Assembly (NCBI GenBank): GCA_018816605.1
Contig: JAHIVS010000176.1
Location: 1 to 17,888 of the forward strand
Direction of reading: 5' to 3'
Origin: Pseudomonadota bacterium
GTDB taxonomy: Bacteria; Desulfobacterota; Desulfobacteria; Desulfobacterales; Desulfobacteraceae
Length of the DNA: 17,888 bases
How positions within the stretch are numbered: position 1 is the stretch's first letter; each line of letters begins with the position of its first letter. The notes under the pieces are model-generated. The model made no database searches and was not told the origin of the DNA. It saw only the letters and a list, made by a program, of their open reading frames with translations. This document shows positions 1-6,850 of this stretch, piece by piece. Both the position numbers and the translations under genes were made by a program.

Positions 1-645
1 ATCGGCACCTATGTGAAACAGGCCCGGAAACTTGTGGATGAAAACATCCAACTGCCCACGGGCTACTCCCTGATCTGGTCCGGCCAGTATGAGTATATGG
101 AAAAAGCCAGGAAAACCCTGAACATCATCATCCCGGCCACCCTTCTGGTGATTTTTATTCTGCTGTTTATCCACTTTAACAATATCATCGAGGTGGTCAT
201 TGTAATGGCCAGCCTTCCCTTTGCGCTCCTGGGCGGGTTCTGGCTCATCTATCTGCTGGGATACAATATGTCCGTTGCCGTGGGGGTCGGATTTATCGCC
301 CTGGCAGGCCTGGCAACCGAGACCGGTATTGTCATGCTGGTCTACCTGGATGAGGTGTTTAAACGCAAGAAAAAGGAAAACCAAATGAATACGGGCTCAG
401 ACCTTCACGCAGCCATTGTTGAAGGGGCTGTGGACAGGGTTCGTCCCAAGATCATGACCGTTGCCACAACCCTGATCGGTCTTTTGCCGGTCATGTACGG
501 AACCGGCGCCGGCTCGGAAATCATGAAACGAATTGCAGCGCCCATGGTCGGGGGGCTTGTCTCCTCGACCATTATGACCTTGATCATCATCCCGGTGATC
601 TATGATGTATGGAAAACCTCAGAAATGAATAAAACAAACCCCTAA
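1..645 (+). CDS. cusA: CusA/CzcA-family heavy-metal efflux RND permease, C-terminal part
   Basis: The frame is open from the first base, so only the last 214 residues of a protein of about 1,040 are present. RND permeases of this family sit in the inner membrane and drive metal ions (Cu, Ag, Zn, Co or Cd) out through a periplasmic adaptor and an outer-membrane channel using the proton gradient. The fragment starts in the last part of the periplasmic domain (LPTGYSLIWSGQYEYMEKA), then shows several long hydrophobic helices, the segment GLATETGIVMLVYLDE and the family motif RVRPKIMTVATTLIGLLPV. These are typical of CusA/CzcA rather than the drug-exporting AcrB branch. The next gene starts 16 bases after the stop, so they are probably co-transcribed. 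Metal specificity cannot be read here because the key methionines lie upstream of the window. Confidence 0.95.
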   Translation: MGTYVKQARKLVDENIQLPTGYSLIWSGQYEYMEKARKTLNIIIPATLLVIFILLFIHFNNIIEVVIVMASLPFALLGGFWLIYLLGYNMSVAVGVGFIALAGLATETGIVMLVYLDEVFKRKKKENQMNTGSDLHAAIVEGAVDRVRPKIMTVATTLIGLLPVMYGTGAGSEIMKRIAAPMVGGLVSSTIMTLIIIPVIYDVWKTSEMNKTNP

Positions 646-661
646 AGAAAGGAATTTTCCC

Positions 662-1117
662 ATGAACAGAATCTTAACTTCGATTATTACCATTGCGTTT
701 GCTACAGTATTTTTGACCGGCCCTGCCCTTGCCGGCAGTGATATGAAAGGCCATGACATGTCTTCATCGGACAAAATAGGAACCCTTTTCCACGAGTCAA
801 CCGTGGACGGCTATATGCTCTCCTACTACCTTTTGGATCTTCGGGACCCAAAAGACGATGCCAAAAAAGACATGGACAAACCCCATCACATCATGGTTTA
901 TATCATGGACAAAACCCATGCCCCGGTCCTTGAGGGAAAGGTCGGATTCGTGATCACGGATGACCAGGGCAATCCCCAAAAAACCATGGCCATGTTCATG
1001 AGCAAAGGCTTTGGGATTACGGCGGACATGAAGAAAAAAGGGATCTACACCATCACGGCCAAGGCTGTTTTGGGGGATGTCAAACTCATGGACAGCTTTA
1101 CCCATGAGATGAAATAG
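662..1117 (+). CDS. Small Met/His-rich periplasmic protein, possible metal binder
   Basis: This is a 151-residue protein with a clear Sec signal peptide (hydrophobic residues 4-20, probable cleavage after PALA at 24). The mature part of about 127 residues carries 12 Met and 6 His, concentrated in short clusters such as KGHDM, KPHHIMVYIM and TMAMFM. Methionine and histidine clusters of this kind are common in periplasmic Cu(I)/Ag(I) proteins. The middle (residues about 70-150) looks like a small beta-rich domain. An AAAGGA ribosome site lies just before the ATG. It follows the efflux permease after 16 bases, which supports a metal-homeostasis role such as a chaperone or sensor. I do not recognise a named family; the metal-binding role is inferred from composition and context. 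Confidence 0.85.
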   Translation: MNRILTSIITIAFATVFLTGPALAGSDMKGHDMSSSDKIGTLFHESTVDGYMLSYYLLDLRDPKDDAKKDMDKPHHIMVYIMDKTHAPVLEGKVGFVITDDQGNPQKTMAMFMSKGFGITADMKKKGIYTITAKAVLGDVKLMDSFTHEMK

Positions 1118-1128
1118 TTTTTTAAAAA

Positions 1129-1169
1129 CCCCATGGGCAAAAAAGACATGGCCCCTTGCCCATGGGGCC
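1129..1169 (+). repeat. Nested inverted repeats (possible RNA switch or hairpin)
   Basis: In the 91-base gap between the Met/His-rich protein and the cytochrome gene, CCCCATGGGCAA (1129-1140) is repeated exactly in inverted form at 1156-1167, with a 15-base loop. A second, mutually exclusive all-GC stem, GGCCCC (1150-1155) with GGGGCC (1164-1169), shares the right arm. No T-run follows on the + strand (an A-run follows instead), so it is not a standard terminator. It could be an mRNA-stabilising hairpin, an attenuator-like switch or a protein-binding site. Confidence 0.5.
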
Positions 1170-1208
1170 AAAAACGACACCCGCTTTTCCATGGAAAGGA
1201 GAATAAGA

Positions 1209-1658
1209 ATGAAGGCAGCTGTAAAACCTGCGGTTTTAATCCTTTTATTTCTTTTGTCGGGAGACTGCTGGGCCCATGGGGATAAGCACCCAAAGCAAAG
1301 GCCTGTAGAAAAAAGGATGCCGGATCAACCCCACCACTGGGCTGCCCCTCCAGAAGAAAAAGACCGGATCAACCCGATTCTTCTTTCAGATGAATCCCTT
1401 TTCCGCGGAAAGCGCCTGTATCTTAAAAATTGTACGGACTGCCATGGTGCCAAGGCGGACGGAAGGGGAGCGGATGCGAAAAATATGGTGCCCAAACCCA
1501 GCAATCTGGCGGCAATGGCCGGCCATCATTCCGACGGAGACATGGCCTGGAAAATCAAAAAAGGGAAAGGACCCATGCCCGGCTGGGAAGGGATGCTCTC
1601 AGACGAACAGATCTGGAATCTTGTAAATTATATTCAAAATCTGCAAGCAAAAGACTAA
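1209..1658 (+). CDS. Monoheme c-type cytochrome (class I)
   Basis: A 149-residue exported electron-transfer protein. The ATG at 1209 is chosen because GGAG sits at the right distance before it; an in-frame ATG at 1191 overlaps that ribosome site. Residues 1-22 form a signal peptide. One heme site is present, CTDCH, with Cys75, Cys78 and His79; Met123 in GPMPGW is the likely distal ligand, as in class I cytochromes. The C-terminal helix SDEQIWNLVNYIQNL is typical of the fold and packs against the N-terminal helix. Between signal and heme domain is a His/Pro-rich linker (residues about 23-52) with several His (HGDKH, PHHW). It lies between a possible metal-binding protein and a porin. Its redox partner is not visible, and whether it belongs to metal handling or respiration is unclear. 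Confidence 0.93.
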   Translation: MKAAVKPAVLILLFLLSGDCWAHGDKHPKQRPVEKRMPDQPHHWAAPPEEKDRINPILLSDESLFRGKRLYLKNCTDCHGAKADGRGADAKNMVPKPSNLAAMAGHHSDGDMAWKIKKGKGPMPGWEGMLSDEQIWNLVNYIQNLQAKD

Positions 1659-1660
1659 CG

Positions 1661-1678
1661 CCCGGGTGTACACCCGGG
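1661..1678. repeat. Perfect 18-base palindrome between cytochrome and porin genes
   Basis: CCCGGGTGTACACCCGGG is completely self-complementary and begins two bases after the cytochrome stop codon, 17 bases before the porin ATG. As RNA it would form a strong 7-bp hairpin with a GUAC loop next to the porin ribosome site (AAAAGGGG). No T-run follows, so termination is unlikely. It may be an mRNA end-protecting hairpin or a dimeric-regulator site. Confidence 0.55.
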
Positions 1679-1695
1679 AATAAAAAGGGGAAAAA

Positions 1696-2925
1696 ATGAA
1701 CCTTGCAAAAAAAGCATTGGCAGTATTTGTTCTGTTCATCGCCGGCTTTGCCGCTACCGCCACGGGCGAAGAAGCAGCATCCCTATCGGAAATGTTTACA
1801 AAGGGGACGGTCAGCGGATCTCTAAAATCCTATTATTTTGCCCAGACATTTGACGGGCCCGGTAAAAATGACAGTGAGATCTGGACCTATGGAGGCAATC
1901 TGAAATATGTCACCGGACACGTTTACAATGTTTCCCTGGGGGCCAATTTCCAGGGCTCCTTTGTGGGCTCCAAGGATGACAAGGACAATAAAACAGCCGG
2001 CAGCATGGATGCACACGGGGCTGTGCTTTCGGAAGCGTACCTGCAATACAAACTTTCCGAAACCCAACTCAAGGGCGGCAGGCAATTTGTCAAACTGCCC
2101 CTTTTGGCGGGCTCCGGCTCCCGGACGATTCACGAATCCTTTGAGGCCTATTTTATCAGCAATGAAAACCTGCCGGATACACAGATCACGGCGGGCTGGG
2201 CAAGAAAATATCAAACCCGGACAGACAGGTCCAATTACGGGGATAACGGGTTTGTCGACTTTGAAAACAATGGCACCGGGACCCCGGGCGGATTCTATGA
2301 CATCGGTGCGGACGGGATGTATCTTGTATACCTTAAAAACACTTCTGTTGAAAATCTGGAGATCCAGGCCCAGTATGCCGATGTTGTTGATGCTGTTGCC
2401 GGGTTTTACGCAGACGCAAAATATCAGTTTCCCGTAACCTTAAAGCCTTATCTTGCCGCCCAGTATTATTATACAAACTATGATGCTGCAGCAAGTGAGG
2501 ATAACTATTTATACGGGGTTAAGCTAGGAATGAACATTTCAGGGGTTGATCTGTTTGCAGGTTACACAGCCGCCGGCGGATCAGTGGGAGATGCCAGGGT
2601 CTTCAGAGGGGTTGGCCAGGGGGCCTACTACCAGTATACCTCCACCACAAAAACAGCCGGAGCCGGGGCGTTTGAAGCAGATACAGATGCCTATCAGTTA
2701 GGGGCGGCCCATACCTTGAAAGGCCTGGACATCATGCTCCGGTATACTGACTTTGACCATCCTTCTGCCAATGCCGATCTCCAGGAATACAACTTGAATT
2801 TGCTCTATAAATTTAGCGGCTATTTTAAAGGATTTACCGTCTCTGCCGATTTTTCGGTTCTGGCCTATGAAAACAACACAAACGATGCCACCGATTTAAG
2901 AACCCGGCTGATTTATACCTTTTGA
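1696..2925 (+). CDS. Outer-membrane porin, OprD-like
   Basis: A 409-residue beta-barrel protein. Residues 1-24 are a signal peptide. The mature N-terminus has the OprD-family pattern in which an acidic start is followed by GTVSGSLKSYYFAQTFDG, then alternating hydrophobic strands. The recurring aromatic residues at strand ends, the segment QLKGGRQFVKLPLLAGSGSR and a C-terminal IYTF ending in Phe are the signature needed for BAM-mediated insertion. OprD-type channels pass small solutes such as amino acids, sugars, organic acids or metal complexes; the substrate cannot be deduced. AAAAGGGG lies before the ATG. It is the last gene of the + strand series and is 37 bases from the cytochrome stop, so it may be expressed with it. 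Confidence 0.85.
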   Translation: MNLAKKALAVFVLFIAGFAATATGEEAASLSEMFTKGTVSGSLKSYYFAQTFDGPGKNDSEIWTYGGNLKYVTGHVYNVSLGANFQGSFVGSKDDKDNKTAGSMDAHGAVLSEAYLQYKLSETQLKGGRQFVKLPLLAGSGSRTIHESFEAYFISNENLPDTQITAGWARKYQTRTDRSNYGDNGFVDFENNGTGTPGGFYDIGADGMYLVYLKNTSVENLEIQAQYADVVDAVAGFYADAKYQFPVTLKPYLAAQYYYTNYDAAASEDNYLYGVKLGMNISGVDLFAGYTAAGGSVGDARVFRGVGQGAYYQYTSTTKTAGAGAFEADTDAYQLGAAHTLKGLDIMLRYTDFDHPSANADLQEYNLNLLYKFSGYFKGFTVSADFSVLAYENNTNDATDLRTRLIYTF

Positions 2926-2943
2926 TTTTTCCCCCAACGCCTT

Positions 2944-2974
2944 GAATAATTAAAACAGGCCTGTTATTGTATTC
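2944..2974. promoter_or_regulatory. Palindromic site upstream of the ercA-like gene
   Basis: AACAGG (2954-2959) and CCTGTT (2960-2965) form a perfect 12-base palindrome. It extends imperfectly to flanking GAATA (2944-2948) and TATTC (2970-2974). It lies in the 88-base gap between the porin stop and the dehydrogenase start. No poly-T follows, so a regulator-binding site for the downstream unit is more likely than a terminator. The regulator is unknown. Confidence 0.35.
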
Positions 2975-3013
2975 AGTAATATCACCCCATCAAAATAAAA
3001 CTTGGAAGATACC

Positions 3014-4177
3014 ATGTCCGCATCCATTCAAACTTTAAGAAAATTTGTTGCCCCGGAAATCATCTTTGGCAACGGATCCCGCTACCTGGCAGGGGAGTAT
3101 TGTAAAAAATTTTATATTGAAAACCCAATGATTGTCACGGACAAAGGGGTGATGGAGGCCGGCTGGACCGGCCAGGTGGTCCAGACCCTTATTGACCGCG
3201 GCATCGACCCTGTTATTTTTTCCCAGGTCACCCCCAACCCCCGGGCAGAAGAAGTCATGACAGGGGCAAAGATATACAGGCAGGCCAGGTGCGATGCCAT
3301 TATTGCCGTGGGAGGCGGGTCTCCCATGGACTGCGCCAAGGGGATCGGCATTGTGGCCTCCAACAGCGGTCATATTCTGGATTTTGAGGGAGTGGATCAG
3401 ATCTCGGCACCCCTGCCGCCCATGATCTTTATCCCCACCACGGCCGGCTCCTCGGCAGATGTATCCCAGTTCTGTATTATCAACGACAAAAAAAAACTGG
3501 TGAAAATCGCTATTATCAGTAAGATTGTGATACCGGATATTGCATTGATCGACCCTGAAACCACGACCTCCATGGATGCCTACCTGACCGCCTGCACAGG
3601 AATGGATGCCCTGGCCCATGCCGTGGAAGCCTTTGTTTCAACGGCCAGTTCCAAAATCACCGATGTCCATGCCCTTGAGGCCATCCGCCTGTTGAGCACC
3701 CATCTGCCCCAGATTGGAAATCACCCCCATGACCTGGCCTTACGGGAAAACATCATGCTGGCCAGCATGCAGGCAGGCCTTGCCTTTTCCAATGCCGTGC
3801 TGGGGGCGGTGCATGCCATGGCCCACAGCCTGGGAGGCTTGTTAGACCTGCCCCATGGGGAATGCAACTCCCTTTTACTGGAACATGTAATCAACTTTAA
3901 TTATTCTGCCGCACCCGACCGCTTTGACCTTATTGCCCAAAACCTGGGACTGGATACCCGGGGATGGAACCAAAATGACACCAGGAAAGCGTTGTTCGAC
4001 AAGATTCGTTCCCTGAGATACCATCTGGGCATTTCCAAAAGCCTTGGACAGGTCCATGTCACACAACAGGATATCTCGGACCTGTCAAAAAAAGCCCTCA
4101 ACGATGCCTGTCTTCTGACCAACCCCAGAAAAACCAATAAACGGGATATTGAAACCATTTATGAAGAAGCCCTCTGA
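3014..4177 (+). CDS. ercA: Iron-containing alcohol dehydrogenase, ErcA-like
   Basis: A 387-residue group III (Fe-type) alcohol dehydrogenase. ATG 3014 is preferred over a TTG at 3002 because GGAAG precedes it and family N-termini match. The NAD site is GGGSPMDCAKG (about 100-110). The expected metal ligands are Asp198, His202, His267 and His281, the last two in HAMAHSLGG and LPHGECN. The stretches TPNPRAEEVM, AVGGGSPMDCAKGIGIV and TACTGMDALAHAVEAF closely resemble what I recall of ErcA, an ADH-like protein that in Pseudomonas has a regulatory role in ethanol oxidation and is encoded with sensor kinases. Here too a sensor kinase follows and overlaps. All metal ligands are kept, so it may also be catalytic. 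A simple fermentative or ethanol-using dehydrogenase is the alternative. Confidence 0.85.
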   Translation: MSASIQTLRKFVAPEIIFGNGSRYLAGEYCKKFYIENPMIVTDKGVMEAGWTGQVVQTLIDRGIDPVIFSQVTPNPRAEEVMTGAKIYRQARCDAIIAVGGGSPMDCAKGIGIVASNSGHILDFEGVDQISAPLPPMIFIPTTAGSSADVSQFCIINDKKKLVKIAIISKIVIPDIALIDPETTTSMDAYLTACTGMDALAHAVEAFVSTASSKITDVHALEAIRLLSTHLPQIGNHPHDLALRENIMLASMQAGLAFSNAVLGAVHAMAHSLGGLLDLPHGECNSLLLEHVINFNYSAAPDRFDLIAQNLGLDTRGWNQNDTRKALFDKIRSLRYHLGISKSLGQVHVTQQDISDLSKKALNDACLLTNPRKTNKRDIETIYEEAL

Positions 4178-5867
4178 TAAACGCCCGATGGACACCACCA
4201 TTGCAAAGCTCATGGGCTTGGGGGAAAGGTCGGTCCAAAAAAGTTATTATCCCCAGCTTCAAAAAAAAATCCAGGAGCTTGAAAAGAGCGAAGGCCGCTA
4301 TCGGCTGCTTGCAGAAAACATCATCGATGTGATCTGGATGCTGGATCTTGATTTGAACATCCGGTATATCAGCCCCTCCGTTAAAAACATAAGCGGTTTT
4401 TCTTCAGAGGAACTGGATGGCAGGCCTTTCACTTGCCTTTTGGCACCAGACCATGCAAGCCTTTTTTCAGATCTGGTCTCAAAGGGAATCAAAGAGCCCT
4501 ATTGCCAGGAGGCAGGTTTCCGCCCGGCCGCTGAAGCCGAACTTATACAGGTCAATAAAGATGGCACCGCCATCTGGATAGAGGTAAAAATCTCCTGTTT
4601 TTCCGGTGATGGTACCGCCGGACAACAGATCCTGGGAATCTCCCGGGATATCACGGCCCGGAAGCAGGTAGAGAAAGAAAAACAGGAAATCCAGGAACAA
4701 CTGGTCCAATCCCAGAAAATGGAGTCCATCGGCACTCTTGCCGGTGGAATCGCCCATGATTTCAATAATCTTCTGACCATCATCAACGGATATTGCGAAC
4801 TGCTCCTGGACAAAATGGAAGCGGACCATCCCCTATTTAAAAAGATTTCTGCCATTTCCAATGCCGGCAGCCGGGCCGAAGACCTGACCCGCCAGCTGCT
4901 GGCATTCAGCCGAAAACAGATATACGCGCCAAAGATTCTTGATATCAATACCACCATCTCTTCCATGGACAAGATACTTCGCCGGTTGATCGGCGAAGAT
5001 ATCCATGTGGTAACCATACTGGACAGCGATATCGGTACGATTTCCGCGGACCGGTCCCAGATTGAGCAAATATTTACCAACCTTGTTGTCAATGCCAGGG
5101 ATGCCCTGACCAGCAGCCATAAAAAAGACTTCAAAAAACGGATCACCATTGAAACCGGGCAGACCCTCTTCCCCTTAAAAGCAGTTGAAAACCTAAAGCT
5201 GAGCCACCCCGGCCAGTATATTTATTTTTCCGTGTCTGACAATGGCAGGGGAATGGACAGGGAAATCCAAAAGCGGATTTTCGAACCTTTTTTTACCACA
5301 AAACCCAAGAACAAGGGAACCGGTCTCGGACTTTCCATGATTTACGGAATTGTCCAGCAAAACCAGGGCAATATTCAGGTTTACTCAGAGCCGGACCAGG
5401 GGACCCTGTTTAAAATCTACTGGCCGGCTGCCTCCCAAAAATTTGTCCCTCCGGAACAAACACCACCCCAAATTGAAAACCTGTCCGGAGACGAAAGAAT
5501 ATTGCTGGTGGAAGATGACCGGGAGGTCTGTTATTTTGCTGCCAATGCCCTCATGTCCCTGGGATATAAAGTCCACAAGGCGTTTAACGGCCAGGAAGCC
5601 CTGGAGTGGATCCAGTCAGGACACCCGAAACCGGATCTGGTGATCACCGACCTGATCATGCCGGAACTCAATGGAAAGGAATTTATCCAAAGGGCCGCCT
5701 TCCATGTACCGGCGCTCCGGGTGATCTATGCGTCCGGGTATACGGACAACCATATTGTTCACGACGGGTTGCTGGAAGAGGGGGTAAATTTTCTGCAAAA
5801 GCCCTATTCGCAAAAGAGCCTTGCCAGAATGGTCAGAAAAATCCTGGATACCCCGACCAAAGATTGA
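4161..5867 (+). CDS. Hybrid sensor histidine kinase (PAS-HisKA-HATPase-REC)
   Basis: A 568-residue protein without membrane segments, so a cytoplasmic sensor. In order: a short N-terminal segment GLGERSVQKSYYPQLQ, a coiled coil, a PAS domain (about 44-168), a HisKA domain with phospho-acceptor His199 in AGGIAHDFNNLL, and an ATPase domain with the N box (NARDA, 311-315), G1 (SDNGRGMD) and G2 (GTGLGLS). A C-terminal receiver follows (about 446-563) with Asp451/Asp452, phospho-acceptor Asp497 in ITDLIMPELNG and Lys547. The receiver-only ending has no DNA-binding output, so phosphate must pass on to another protein. ATG 4161 overlaps the dehydrogenase gene by 17 bases; TTG 4149 and ATG 4188 are alternative starts, none with a strong ribosome site. 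The overlap suggests translational coupling and joint function with the ErcA-like protein. The PAS ligand is unknown. Confidence 0.92.
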   Translation: MKKPSDKRPMDTTIAKLMGLGERSVQKSYYPQLQKKIQELEKSEGRYRLLAENIIDVIWMLDLDLNIRYISPSVKNISGFSSEELDGRPFTCLLAPDHASLFSDLVSKGIKEPYCQEAGFRPAAEAELIQVNKDGTAIWIEVKISCFSGDGTAGQQILGISRDITARKQVEKEKQEIQEQLVQSQKMESIGTLAGGIAHDFNNLLTIINGYCELLLDKMEADHPLFKKISAISNAGSRAEDLTRQLLAFSRKQIYAPKILDINTTISSMDKILRRLIGEDIHVVTILDSDIGTISADRSQIEQIFTNLVVNARDALTSSHKKDFKKRITIETGQTLFPLKAVENLKLSHPGQYIYFSVSDNGRGMDREIQKRIFEPFFTTKPKNKGTGLGLSMIYGIVQQNQGNIQVYSEPDQGTLFKIYWPAASQKFVPPEQTPPQIENLSGDERILLVEDDREVCYFAANALMSLGYKVHKAFNGQEALEWIQSGHPKPDLVITDLIMPELNGKEFIQRAAFHVPALRVIYASGYTDNHIVHDGLLEEGVNFLQKPYSQKSLARMVRKILDTPTKD

Positions 5868-5872
5868 TTGGA

Positions 5873-6439
5873 TTATTTTTTGGCCTTGGCCCGGATCTTT
5901 TCTTCAAAACTGAGCAGATCGGCATATTTTATCTCAAGCTGCTGTTTTTCTGCCATCATTTTGTCCTTGGTTTTGCCCAGACGGGCTAGAATCACCTTGT
6001 AAAACCCGTTTTTGATGGTGGAACGGATACCCTCATCCTCCATGGTTTCAATGACGGACATGTCAATGCACAGACAAACTCCGCTGGTCACGGATACCAC
6101 GGAGGCTGTCCTGGGAATCCCCTCCAGTACACTCATTTCCCCGAATATTTCCCCTGATTTTGAAAAGGAAGCAATGGGCCGGCCGTTCTGGATTACGTCA
6201 AAGATCCCTTTCACCACCCAAAAGGACCAGCAATCAAATTCTCCCTCCCGGATAACGGCCTCGCCTGCCTTGTATTGGCATAGTTTTACGATGCGGTTCT
6301 GGTAGGCGGCGGTGGTGGTGGCATCCAGGCTCAATATCTTCTTGATATCCGCCGGTGCCAGGTCATCAAAAATCATAAACTTTTTTAAAATAGCAATGGT
6401 CTTTTCGTTGATCAAATTTGCCTGTAAATTTTTTGCCAT
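5873..6439 (-). CDS. Stand-alone cyclic-nucleotide-binding domain protein
   Basis: A 188-residue protein with a CRP-type beta-barrel at about residues 45-130. The phosphate-binding cassette reads GEIFGEMSVLEGIPRTASV, with Glu101 and Arg110 at the positions that hold the ribose and phosphate of cAMP/cGMP. It has no helix-turn-helix; the C-terminal 50 residues form a charged, probably coiled-coil helix ending in Lys-rich KIRAKAKK. It therefore probably acts by protein contact. The ATG at 6439 has GAGGG upstream; a TTG at 6457 would add six residues without a ribosome site. It lies 53 bases after the 89-residue gene, probably as its operon partner. Its stop lies only five bases from that of the convergent kinase gene, with no terminator between. 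Confidence 0.87.
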   Translation of the reverse strand: MAKNLQANLINEKTIAILKKFMIFDDLAPADIKKILSLDATTTAAYQNRIVKLCQYKAGEAVIREGEFDCWSFWVVKGIFDVIQNGRPIASFSKSGEIFGEMSVLEGIPRTASVVSVTSGVCLCIDMSVIETMEDEGIRSTIKNGFYKVILARLGKTKDKMMAEKQQLEIKYADLLSFEEKIRAKAKK

Positions 6440-6492
6440 GGAATACACCACCCTCAATGTTTTTTTCAGATACCCGGGAGAGGGATCTCTCC

Positions 6493-6762
6493 TTATTCTT
6501 TGCTGCCAATATTTTCCAAAAAATGCCTTCGTTTCATTCTGAACAGAGTTTTGTCCTCTTCCACAAGATAGAAAACCCCCTTGTTCTTCTCATCAAAACA
6601 TTGATACAGACCGGTATATTCCGCAATGTTTCTTACATCGCACACCCGTTCCACATCATCATTGTACCTGCGGCAGACTCCCGCCCAATCCTCTTGTTTG
6701 GCGCCTGCCTTGACCTTGATTTCCTGTGGATCTTTTTGAAATTGTGCCTGGATCGATTTCAT
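6493..6762 (-). CDS. Small protein of unknown function with three cysteines
   Basis: An 89-residue soluble protein, judged real because a strong GGAGG ribosome site lies at ideal distance before its ATG and the composition is normal. I do not recognise a family. It has a charged start, Cys30 (WAGVC), Cys41 (VERVCDV) and Cys55 (LYQCFDEKN), then a predicted beta hairpin (KGVFYLVEEDKTLFRM) and a basic helix (KRRHFLE). No signal peptide or membrane helix is seen. The spaced cysteines and aromatic residues might bind metal or form a redox pair, but no CxxC motif exists. It precedes the cyclic-nucleotide-binding gene and may work with it. Confidence 0.75.
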   Translation of the reverse strand: MKSIQAQFQKDPQEIKVKAGAKQEDWAGVCRRYNDDVERVCDVRNIAEYTGLYQCFDEKNKGVFYLVEEDKTLFRMKRRHFLENIGSKE

Positions 6763-6795
6763 GCTTCGCCTCCAGATTTAAGTGTTTTATTTCCC

Positions 6796-6841
6796 TTGGG
6801 GATCATATAAATATCCCCCAATCTTGTCCATAAAAAAAAAA
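6796..6841 (-). promoter_or_regulatory. AT-rich gap with T10 run and imperfect hairpin after the LPP20 gene
   Basis: Reading the minus strand from the LPP20 stop, a run of ten T (6841-6832) comes first. It is followed by an inverted repeat with arms GGGGAT (6798-6803) and ATCCCC (6813-6818) around nine AT-rich bases, extendable to TTGGGG/CCCCAA with one bulged base. The order is wrong for a standard intrinsic terminator, because the T-run precedes the hairpin. It could still be a termination or pausing zone, or the operator/promoter region of the 89-residue gene. Confidence 0.3.
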
Positions 6842-6850
6842 CAAGTCCTT

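Noticed and set aside
1129..1167. Inverted repeat as a Rho-independent terminator
   Set aside because: No T-run follows on the plus strand, and no gene is transcribed leftward into it.
1191..1208. Upstream ATG giving six extra residues to the cytochrome
   Set aside because: The extension overlaps the GGAG ribosome site of ATG 1209 and would place charged Arg residues ahead of a normal signal peptide.
3035..3619. 194-residue minus-strand frame in the ercA-like gene
   Set aside because: Antisense shadow of a well-conserved dehydrogenase.
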